A stretch of DNA of 11,645 bases from an uncultured Eubacteriales bacterium (GTDB lineage Bacteria; Bacillota; Clostridia; Lachnospirales; Lachnospiraceae). Location of the stretch: positions 1 to 11,645 of the forward strand of contig ONVB01000063.1 of assembly GCA_900321145.1 (NCBI GenBank), written 5' to 3'. Below, piece after piece: positions 6,332 through 11,645 of this stretch. Numbering within the stretch: position 1 is the stretch's first letter; the number at the start of each line of letters is the position of its first letter. The notes beneath the pieces are model-generated. The model saw nothing but the letters and a program-made list of their open reading frames with translations, did not search any database and was not told the DNA's origin. Position numbers and translations under genes: made by a program.

Positions 6332-7276
6332 CTACATAGCAAGAGTAAGTACAAAGGATAACACGATAGAGATAAGAACGATAATAGGGAGCGCCTTCAC
6401 GAAGAGGGTGCTCTTTTTTAATGCCTGTGATAAAAGAACGGACACTGGCAGCATGACTGTACCGGTGACGAGCACGAGGAGAAGCTTTGCTCCGACACCG
6501 TACATTATAAGACATGCGATGATGCCCGTTGCAAGCACAGGGAGAATGGCGGCAAGAGACATGATAAAGGAGAGAGAGAGAAGCTCGCTCTTTTTTAGCA
6601 TGGTATATTTGCCGGATTCGCGGTCGGTCAGGAACATAAACTGAGCTATAAGACCGCTTAATACGAGCAGCACTACGGAAGTCTGCGCCACGGGAACATC
6701 GAGCTTATAGACTCCGGATTCGAACCTGTAGCTGTCCTTGGTGACAGGCTCGAGTCTGAATACCTTGTCGCTCTTGGTATACTCATCGTATATTTTTCCG
6801 TAGTCCGCCTCTATTCCGTAAGGAGCTATGGCAAGCTCCGCTATATAAGGTGCGCACACGCTGAAGATACAGCTGAAGAAGCGCTCGTTTATAGGCAGAG
6901 TAAGGGTGGACTTCGGCATATCATAGAGCTGCACGGGATTGTCATATGCACCCTTCACATAGGAATCAAAGAAACCTGAGGGGATCACATAGCCGCACTC
7001 AGAGTAGCCTGAGGTTATATCATACTTTAAGTCGTCCTCCGAATTGCATTCGTAGAAGGTATAAAGCGAGTCATCGACAAGCAGTGCGGCTACAGCCTTC
7101 TTTCCGAGCTCCGAGTCGTCCGCGTTATATATGCCGACTCTTATGGCGGCACTCTGTTCCTTCGCGGGGAGCAGAACATAGGTTATAGTCATGAGCACTA
7201 TAAGTGCGAGCATGAATATGTAGAGAGGATGAGCAAAGAATCTCTTGGTCTGTACCGTAAATCTGTTTAAGAACAT
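6332..7276 (-). CDS. ABC-2 type transporter permease, second subunit, apparently C-terminally short
   Basis: A 314-residue membrane protein, the last gene of the minus-strand ABC cluster. One helix near the N-terminus (about 17-37) is followed by an extracellular domain of about 170 residues (IRVGIYNADDSE onward) and then four or so hydrophobic helices from about 218. This is the layout of ABC2_membrane_3-type permeases. Its start ATG (7274-7276) overlaps the stop of the preceding permease as TAATG, with GGAGGTGG just upstream inside that gene, so translation is coupled. An in-frame upstream frame to 7405 is only a shadow of the neighbour. Compared with its partner, the protein stops within or just after a helix (VLSFVLTLAM). 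It lacks the final stretch equivalent to the partner's GGGILPEGMLP...ILPGDFMIRS. The substrate is unknown. Confidence 0.85.
   Translation of the reverse strand: MFLNRFTVQTKRFFAHPLYIFMLALIVLMTITYVLLPAKEQSAAIRVGIYNADDSELGKKAVAALLVDDSLYTFYECNSEDDLKYDITSGYSECGYVIPSGFFDSYVKGAYDNPVQLYDMPKSTLTLPINERFFSCIFSVCAPYIAELAIAPYGIEADYGKIYDEYTKSDKVFRLEPVTKDSYRFESGVYKLDVPVAQTSVVLLVLSGLIAQFMFLTDRESGKYTMLKKSELLSLSFIMSLAAILPVLATGIIACLIMYGVGAKLLLVLVTGTVMLPVSVLLSQALKKSTLFVKALPIIVLISIVLSFVLTLAM
6387..6419 (+). terminator. Possible Rho-independent terminator for the CaCA gene, nested in the convergent permease
   Basis: GAGCGCC (6389-6395) pairs with GGTGCTC (6407-6413) to form a 7-bp stem with one G-T pair and an 11-base loop. 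It is followed at once by six T (6414-6419). It lies about 90 bases past the transporter stop and on the opposite strand to the permease gene, where it encodes an LKKST stretch. The form is right for a plus-strand terminator, but the T-run also arises from Lys-Lys codons, so chance is possible. Confidence 0.4.
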
Positions 7277-8394
7277 TATGCGCCACCTCCAAACAGTGCC
7301 AATGTCATGCTTCTTATCATGAAATCCCCCGGGAGAATATGCGATATGCTTCTTACAGCCTTGGGCAGCATGCCTTCGGGTAAGATGCCTCCGCCTGCGT
7401 AGCATAAAATCAGGATTACTACAAGAAAGCCAAGTTCAGCTGCGAGTATGCTGTCTGTCGCGGTAGAAAATGCGGAGGTTATAAGAGCAAGTATACATAC
7501 GACAGGAAGTGCATAGACAAGAGCTAAAGGAGTAAAGGTCTTATAGTATATCTGACCTGCGATAAGGCAGGGGATAAACGCAAGCAAAAAAGCCGGCAGC
7601 AGGCTTGCTGTATTCGAGAGGAACAGAGACCACTTGCCGATCTTGAATACGGTAAGCTTGGTCCTTATCCCTCTGTTTGGCTTCTGCAGTACGGGAATCA
7701 TAAGAAATGCCGTAAATGCAACGGAGAGGAGGAGCGCTACGCCGATGTAATGCTGCTCTAAGGAGTGAACTCCGACATCGGTTGCGGAGTGTACCGCAGT
7801 GTAGGCGTCCTTGTTTAGCGCACGGTCAAGGAAGGTGAAGTTGATCAGGCTGATAAGGCGGCTTCTTATGTCATCGCTGAGGCTGTTTAACTCGGCGTCG
7901 TCGATGGCTGTGAAAATCCCCGTCTGGGCGGTGGTATAGTAGCGGGCAAAGGCCATAAAAAGATCGTTGGTTATATAGGTCATGATAGAGGTTGAGGCAT
8001 TGAAGAATACCTGTATTCCTTCTGTCATAAATCCTCCGAAGAAGCTCTCGGGGATTACTATAAGATAACTGACTAATCCCTTAGACAGCATGTCCTTGCC
8101 TGCTTCCTCGGAATCAACCTCGATAAGCTCGGCGGTGTTGCTTAGGCTCTGCATGTTGGTGATAAGGTCGTAGCCTACGGAGCTGTAGGCATTTATGTTG
8201 GAATCGGGCATATAGAAAGCAACGTTGATCTTATCCATATTTTCGGGCTTATACAGATTATCCGAGACGACGATAGCCGCCGCTGATAAGGAAACCAAAA
8301 GAAAAACCGCGACTGTTATCACGCCCGGCAGTTTTATCAAGAGTCTTTTTATGTTGGCTTTGGTCAGTCTGCATAACTGGGCAAAGGTGCTCAT
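7276..8394 (-). CDS. ABC-2 type transporter permease, first subunit
   Basis: A 372-residue membrane protein with an N-terminal helix (about 24-45) and an extracellular domain to about residue 215, containing INVAFYMPDSN. Around five helices follow, ending in the GGGILPEGMLP...ISHILPGDFMIRSM segment typical of ABC2_membrane_3 exporter permeases (drug, lipid, peptide or polymer export). The ATG at 8392-8394 overlaps the stop of the ATPase gene by four bases (ATGA on the minus strand), and its own end overlaps the next permease, so the three proteins are made together and probably form one exporter with two different permease halves. No substrate can be assigned from sequence. Confidence 0.9.
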   Translation of the reverse strand: MSTFAQLCRLTKANIKRLLIKLPGVITVAVFLLVSLSAAAIVVSDNLYKPENMDKINVAFYMPDSNINAYSSVGYDLITNMQSLSNTAELIEVDSEEAGKDMLSKGLVSYLIVIPESFFGGFMTEGIQVFFNASTSIMTYITNDLFMAFARYYTTAQTGIFTAIDDAELNSLSDDIRSRLISLINFTFLDRALNKDAYTAVHSATDVGVHSLEQHYIGVALLLSVAFTAFLMIPVLQKPNRGIRTKLTVFKIGKWSLFLSNTASLLPAFLLAFIPCLIAGQIYYKTFTPLALVYALPVVCILALITSAFSTATDSILAAELGFLVVILILCYAGGGILPEGMLPKAVRSISHILPGDFMIRSMTLALFGGGA

Positions 8395-9026
8395 AGTCCT
8401 CTCCTTAGTATGTCTGTGTAGCTGATGCCTTTCTCGGACAGCTCGGCGGCATCATGAAGCCTGGTGTCGCTTAAGATATATACTCTGTTGCAGAAGTTAA
8501 ATATCTCCTCCTCGTGGGACACCACGATTATCGCTCCGCCGGCCTTGGTAAATGTACCCATAAAGTCGAGCATATCGTGCTTTGCGGGAAGGTCTAATGC
8601 GGCAAAGGGCTCATCGAGCAAAAGAAGCTCCGGATGGTTGATAAGTACGGTTGCAAGAGAAAGCCGCTTCTTCATGCCCCCCGAAAGCTTGCCTGCGGGA
8701 CGGTCAAGAAACTCCTCTATGCCGAGTACTTTGAGCATGGGAGAAGAAAGCCTATCCATGATCTCGCTTTTTTTGAGCGGAGTCCACATGCGTATATTGT
8801 CGATGGGTTTGAGCTCGTCAAAAAGCGGATTCTCCTGGGGTACAAGTCCGCATTTTATCTCTCCGCTTTTGGTAAGGTGTTCGGCTATTAAGTTTAACAT
8901 GGTAGACTTTCCGGTTCCGTTTAAACCGAGTATGCCGACTGCCTCGCCCGGATTTATCTCCAGCGATACATCGTCAAGTATCACTCTTTTGCCGTAAGTC
9001 TTGCTCAAATGCTCAAGCTTTGCCAT
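8391..9026 (-). CDS. ABC transporter ATP-binding protein
   Basis: A 211-residue single nucleotide-binding domain. Walker A is GLNGTGKST (34-42), the Q-loop glutamine is Q64 (LVPQENPLF), the signature is LSGGMKKR (114-121), Walker B is LLLLDEP (134-140), the D-loop is ALDL and the switch histidine is H171. All catalytic parts are present, so it should hydrolyse ATP to power the two downstream permeases. The signature LSGGM-K-R fits exporter-type domains. The start ATG (9024-9026) is supported by AGGAG (9032-9036 on the minus strand) five bases away; in-frame upstream codons reaching 9056 have no such site. The domain is on the short side because no regulatory C-terminal extension is present. 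Confidence 0.95.
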   Translation of the reverse strand: MAKLEHLSKTYGKRVILDDVSLEINPGEAVGILGLNGTGKSTMLNLIAEHLTKSGEIKCGLVPQENPLFDELKPIDNIRMWTPLKKSEIMDRLSSPMLKVLGIEEFLDRPAGKLSGGMKKRLSLATVLINHPELLLLDEPFAALDLPAKHDMLDFMGTFTKAGGAIIVVSHEEEIFNFCNRVYILSDTRLHDAAELSEKGISYTDILRRGL

Positions 9027-9030
9027 ACTG

Positions 9031-9036
9031 TCTCCT
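9031..9036 (-). promoter_or_regulatory. Ribosome binding site that fixes the ABC ATPase start
   Basis: Read on the minus strand this is AGGAGA, four bases before ATG 9026. It decides for this start over the in-frame ATG at 9041, whose upstream sequence is AT-rich without a Shine-Dalgarno match. Confidence 0.6.
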
Positions 9037-9040
9037 ATCA

Positions 9041-9069
9041 TTGAAATTGTGCGCAATTCGTGTTATACT
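9041..9069 (+). promoter_or_regulatory. Candidate plus-strand promoter with a palindromic spacer
   Basis: TTGAAA (9041-9046), a 17-base spacer and TATACT (9064-9069) match the consensus at 5 of 6 positions each. The spacer region holds an inverted repeat, AATTG-TGCG-CAATT, at 9045-9058. Transcription would start near 9076, run antisense through the 91-residue gene and reach tgt. It could be a distant tgt promoter, an antisense promoter or a chance match. Confidence 0.35.
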
Positions 9070-9075
9070 GTGGGA

Positions 9076-9351
9076 TTATATGAAGTCTTCTTCGATCACA
9101 TGAAAGTCCAGGTAATCGAAATCGACTTCTTCAATAAACGAATCCTTCGTAAAGCGTGTTCCGGCGCGACGGATAAAGTCTTTTTTGTTGGATTCGAGCC
9201 AGATAGGTTTTTCCAGATCAAATGCATAGGCAATCTCATCCAGGCATGCGTATACCTTCTTGGTACGCGTCAGAGAGAAATCGTCTATGACGGCGATATG
9301 CTCCTTAAGAAGCTTATTTGATTTTACAAGTCTGCCGCACATGCGAAACAT
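9076..9351 (-). CDS. Uncharacterised small protein, conserved-type
   Basis: A 91-residue soluble protein with a basic N-terminus (MFRMCGRLVKSNKLLKE), a middle part containing SLTRTKKVYACLDEI and KPIWLESN, and a strongly acidic end (eight D or E between residues 74 and 89). No signal peptide, membrane helix or metal motif is seen. From memory it resembles a short uncharacterised protein family of Clostridia, but I cannot verify this, and no function is known to me. The minus frame is preferred over the opposite-strand frame (9001-9321). It has an AGGAGG ribosome binding site seven bases from its ATG and a good promoter upstream, and its composition is protein-like. It ends 49 bases before the ABC ATPase gene with no terminator between, so cotranscription is plausible. 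Confidence 0.8.
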   Translation of the reverse strand: MFRMCGRLVKSNKLLKEHIAVIDDFSLTRTKKVYACLDEIAYAFDLEKPIWLESNKKDFIRRAGTRFTKDSFIEEVDFDYLDFHVIEEDFI

Positions 9352-9358
9352 CGGAAAA

Positions 9359-9364
9359 CCTCCT
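9359..9364 (-). promoter_or_regulatory. Ribosome binding site of the 91-residue gene
   Basis: CCTCCT on the plus strand reads AGGAGG on the minus strand, seven bases before ATG 9351. This near-perfect site is a main reason to believe the small gene is translated. Confidence 0.7.
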
Positions 9365-9408
9365 GTCTGAACTGTAATAAGATGAACCGGTTGAGTCGGA
9401 ACAACGAA

Positions 9409-9437
9409 ATTATACTATCATAAAAGGAATAAATCAA
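9409..9437 (-). promoter_or_regulatory. Sigma-A type promoter for the 91-residue gene and probably the ABC cluster
   Basis: On the minus strand TTGATT (9432-9437), a 17-base spacer and a perfect TATAAT (9409-9414) are seen. Transcription would begin around 9402, giving a leader of about 50 bases before ATG 9351. The -35 box ends two bases before the tgt start codon. RNA polymerase bound here would therefore cover the tgt ribosome binding region, and any tgt promoter in the same 88-base gap would overlap it. Confidence 0.65.
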
Positions 9438-9439
9438 CT

Positions 9440-10573
9440 ATGTACAAGCTGATAACAACTGACGGAAAAGCGAAAAGAGGCACCTTTACCACGCCTCACG
9501 GAGAGGTACAGACACCGGTATTTATGAATGTGGGAACGGTTGCTGCTATCAAGGGAGCGGTTTCGACCGGGGATCTAAAGGAGATAGGCTGTCAGATACA
9601 GCTGTCGAACACATACCACCTCCATGTGCGCCCGGGAGATACTCTGATCAAAAAACTCGGAGGACTCCACAGATTTATGGTATGGGACAGGCCCATACTC
9701 ACGGATTCCGGAGGATTTCAGGTATACTCGCTCGCCTCGCTTCGCAGGATAAAGGAGGAGGGCGTTACATTTAACTCCCATATAGACGGGAGAAAGATAT
9801 TTATGGGCCCCGAGGAGAGTATGCGGATCCAGTCCAACTTAGGTTCGACGGTGGCCATGGCCTTTGATGAGTGCCCGCCGGCGCTTGCGAGCGAGGAATA
9901 TATAAGACCTTCCGTAGAGAGAACCTATCGTTGGCTTTTGCGGTGCAAGGCCGAAATGGAGCGGTTGAATTCGCTTCCGGATACGATAAATAAGGAACAG
10001 ATGCTCTTTGGCATAAACCAGGGCGGGGTCATAGAGAGCATAAGGATCGAGCATGCACAGATGATATCCGAGCTTGACCTGCCGGGGTACTCCATAGGCG
10101 GACTTGCGGTGGGTGAAAGCCACGAGGAAATGTACCGCATATTAGATGCGGTGGTGCCGCATCTTCCGAAAGAGAAACCTACATACCTTATGGGAGTCGG
10201 GACTCCGGCAAATATCTTAGAGGCGGTAGACAGGGGCGTAGACTTCTTCGACTGTGTATATCCGTCGAGAAACGGGCGCCACGGACATGTATATACGAAT
10301 CACGGCAAGCTGAATTTATTCAACGCAAAGTATGAGGAGGACTTAAGACCTATAGAAGAGGGGTGCGGATGCCCCGTATGCCGCGCGGGATATACAAGGG
10401 CGTACATAAGACACCTGATCAAAGCGAAGGAGATGCTTGCATTAAGATTCTGCGTACTTCATAATCTGTACTTCTATAACAACATGATGGCCGAAATAAG
10501 GGCTGCCATCGAGGAACACCGCTATGCGGAGTATAAGAGACAAAAGCTGAGCGGTTTTGAGGAGGGAGAGTAA
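9440..10573 (+). CDS. tgt: tRNA-guanine(34) transglycosylase
   Basis: A 377-residue enzyme of the bacterial Tgt family with normal length. It swaps guanine at the wobble position of GUN-anticodon tRNAs for preQ1, a step of queuosine synthesis in the cytoplasm. The catalytic acids are D89 in the TDSGGFQVY motif and the nucleophile D271 in FFDCVYPSRNGRHGH. The base-binding GGLAVGE motif is at 220-226. The structural zinc ligands are C309, C311, C314 and H341 (CGCPVC and CVLHN). The start ATG follows an AGGA (9425-9428) eleven bases upstream. No queA, yajC or sec gene, its common neighbours in many bacteria, is adjacent. Instead it is divergent from the small-gene/ABC cluster and followed directly by a glycosyltransferase. 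Confidence 0.97.
   Translation: MYKLITTDGKAKRGTFTTPHGEVQTPVFMNVGTVAAIKGAVSTGDLKEIGCQIQLSNTYHLHVRPGDTLIKKLGGLHRFMVWDRPILTDSGGFQVYSLASLRRIKEEGVTFNSHIDGRKIFMGPEESMRIQSNLGSTVAMAFDECPPALASEEYIRPSVERTYRWLLRCKAEMERLNSLPDTINKEQMLFGINQGGVIESIRIEHAQMISELDLPGYSIGGLAVGESHEEMYRILDAVVPHLPKEKPTYLMGVGTPANILEAVDRGVDFFDCVYPSRNGRHGHVYTNHGKLNLFNAKYEEDLRPIEEGCGCPVCRAGYTRAYIRHLIKAKEMLALRFCVLHNLYFYNNMMAEIRAAIEEHRYAEYKRQKLSGFEEGE
10561..10570 (+). promoter_or_regulatory. Ribosome binding site supporting a TTG start of the glycosyltransferase
   Basis: GGAGGGAGAG forms the last codons of tgt and sits five bases before TTG 10576. It favours this unusual start; the next in-frame ATG (in VLGMGAL) would remove the N-terminal strand and its ATTPLQWDG loop. 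Confidence 0.65.
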
Positions 10574-10575
10574 GC

Positions 10576-11645
10576 TTGAAAAGGGTATTGCAGATAGCGA
10601 CGACTCCTCTTCAGTGGGACGGGCTCACAGGGGTTTTGATCTCGCTTTTTGATCATGCTCCCGCGGGCAAAGTGAAGGGCTGTGCTGTGCTCGGGATGGG
10701 AGCACTCGAGGAGTTTGAAGCAGGGCTTAAAGCCCGCGGCATAAAGACGGTGCGGGTACCTCAGAGAAACAGGCATATCATAGGATATATGCTTGCCCTA
10801 ATGAAGATTCTGAAGCAGGGGCATTTTGATGTGGTCCATATACACGGCAACAGTGCGACCATGGCGATAGAGGCATGTATAGCAAGGCTTTTTAAGGTGA
10901 AGGTGAGGATAAGCCACTGCCACAATACGAGAACAAACCATCCCTTTATACACAGGATATTGAGGAAAAGACTGAACAGGGATATAACCTTAGCGGCGGC
11001 CTGCGGGAAGGATGCGGGAGAATTCCTGTATGACGGTGATTTTATCGTGATCCCGAACTGTATAAGAGTCAGTGACTTTGAGTATAATGAGTCCGTTCGT
11101 GACCGTATCAGGAAAGAGCTTGAACTTGGGCAGGAGATGCTGATAGGGCATGTGGGCAGGTTTTCGTATCAGAAGAATCACGATTTTTTGATAGAGGTTT
11201 TTGAAGAAGTTCACAGAAAAAACGCCGGTACGAAGCTTCTGCTCATAGGCAGCGGAGAGCTTGAGGATGATATAAGAAAAAAGGTGGCAAGAAAGAATCT
11301 GTCTAATGCAGTAGTCTTCGCCGGAAATGTGGATAATGTCAATGAGTATTTGCAGGCCATGGATGTATTCGTGCTTCCGTCAAGGTATGAGGGACTTTCC
11401 ATAACAGCCATAGAGGCACAGGCAGCCGGGCTTCCGTGCTTTTTCTCCGAGGATGTATCGGCGGAGACTAAGAAGTCCGACAGGGTTACATTTCTTTCAA
11501 CGGGCGGGGAGGAAAGTGCGAAGATATGGGCCGGCAGTATACTTGAAGCGGTTACGGGAGAAACGGAAACGACTGAAAACAGGTGCTGCGGCGCTGAAGC
11601 TATAATAAAAGCAGGCTATGACGAAGAGTGTCTGGCCGGTATCAT
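10576..11645 (+). CDS. GT4-type glycosyltransferase, 3' partial
   Basis: 356 codons are visible and the frame is open to the window edge. The protein has two Rossmann-like halves (GT-B fold). The N-terminal half begins KRVLQIATTPLQWDGLTG, with VVHIHGNSATMAI and ISHCHNTRTNHP further on. The C-terminal half begins with VGRFSYQKNHDFLIEVF and includes LLLIGSGELEDDI. It also has the E-x7-E donor-sugar motif in PSRYEGLSITAIEAQAAGLP, where both glutamates are present. Such retaining transferases move a sugar from a nucleotide donor, often in capsule, exopolysaccharide or glycolipid synthesis. Donor and acceptor are unknown. The start is TTG, two bases after the tgt stop, with a strong ribosome binding site inside tgt, so it is coupled to tgt. 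The C-terminus is cut by the window end, probably by only a short stretch. Confidence 0.9.
   Translation, partial: MKRVLQIATTPLQWDGLTGVLISLFDHAPAGKVKGCAVLGMGALEEFEAGLKARGIKTVRVPQRNRHIIGYMLALMKILKQGHFDVVHIHGNSATMAIEACIARLFKVKVRISHCHNTRTNHPFIHRILRKRLNRDITLAAACGKDAGEFLYDGDFIVIPNCIRVSDFEYNESVRDRIRKELELGQEMLIGHVGRFSYQKNHDFLIEVFEEVHRKNAGTKLLLIGSGELEDDIRKKVARKNLSNAVVFAGNVDNVNEYLQAMDVFVLPSRYEGLSITAIEAQAAGLPCFFSEDVSAETKKSDRVTFLSTGGEESAKIWAGSILEAVTGETETTENRCCGAEAIIKAGYDEECLAGI

Noticed and set aside
6324..6644. Plus-strand open frame of 106 codons over the permease end
   Set aside because: It is antisense to a clear membrane protein gene and has no ribosome binding site; its translation is rich in Arg, Thr and Ser with no domain.
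8768..8783. T-run flanked by CGCT and AGCG as a terminator
   Set aside because: The stem is only four base pairs and the T-run is in the loop; it lies within the ABC ATPase coding sequence.
9075..9080. TATAAT on the minus strand as a separate promoter for the ABC ATPase
   Set aside because: The box is perfect but overlaps the stop of the 91-residue gene and has no -35 match at 16-18 bases (TCATGT at 17).
9001..9321. Plus-strand open frame of 106 codons opposite the 91-residue gene
   Set aside because: It has no ribosome binding site, starts inside the ABC ATPase gene on the other strand and has an unusual composition. The minus-strand frame has a strong binding site and promoter.
1..11645. 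Phage, insertion sequence, CRISPR, toxin-antitoxin or defence system
   Set aside because: No transposase, integrase, direct repeat array, inverted terminal repeats or known defence domain was seen in either strand.

Overview
The window looks like chromosomal DNA from a low-to-moderate GC Gram-positive anaerobe, most likely a clostridial member of the Bacillota close to Lachnospiraceae. This is judged from the rnf gene order (D-G-E-A-B), heavy use of ATA, AGA and AGG codons, strong GGAGG-type ribosome binding sites and the mix of housekeeping genes. No database was consulted, so the taxonomic call is an inference. I see no mobile element, CRISPR array, tRNA or rRNA.

Bases 1-3119 hold the 3' part of an Rnf operon, the membrane complex that couples reduced ferredoxin:NAD+ electron transfer to Na+ or H+ pumping. 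The window opens inside rnfD. Unusually, rnfD runs in frame without a stop, through a highly charged linker, into rnfG, so the two subunits appear to be one polypeptide. rnfE, rnfA and rnfB follow in tightly coupled order. RnfE has a long cysteine-containing C-terminal tail. RnfB carries one N-terminal Fe-S domain plus a run of ferredoxin-type clusters. rnfC and the start of rnfD lie outside the window.

Bases 3173-5149 hold three closely spaced plus-strand genes: a DegV-family fatty-acid-binding protein, the ribonucleotide reductase repressor NrdR, and a YigZ/IMPACT-family protein. After a short intergenic region with a plausible promoter comes a Na+/Ca2+ exchanger-type (CaCA) transporter, 5316-6299. 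A hairpin plus T-run that could end its transcript lies inside the convergent gene.

Bases 6332-9351 are on the minus strand. Reading leftwards they hold a 91-residue protein of unknown function, then an ABC exporter made of one ATPase and two ABC-2 permeases whose reading frames overlap. The last permease seems to lack the C-terminal segment present in its partner. A good promoter just upstream of the 91-residue gene could drive all four.

Bases 9440-11645 return to the plus strand with tgt (tRNA-guanine transglycosylase, queuosine pathway). It is followed, two bases after its stop, by a TTG-initiated GT4-type glycosyltransferase cut off by the window end.

Most of the window is ordinary core genome. 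The points most worth a second look are the RnfD-RnfG fusion, the RnfE cysteine tail, the shortened permease, and the control signals around 9041-9440.
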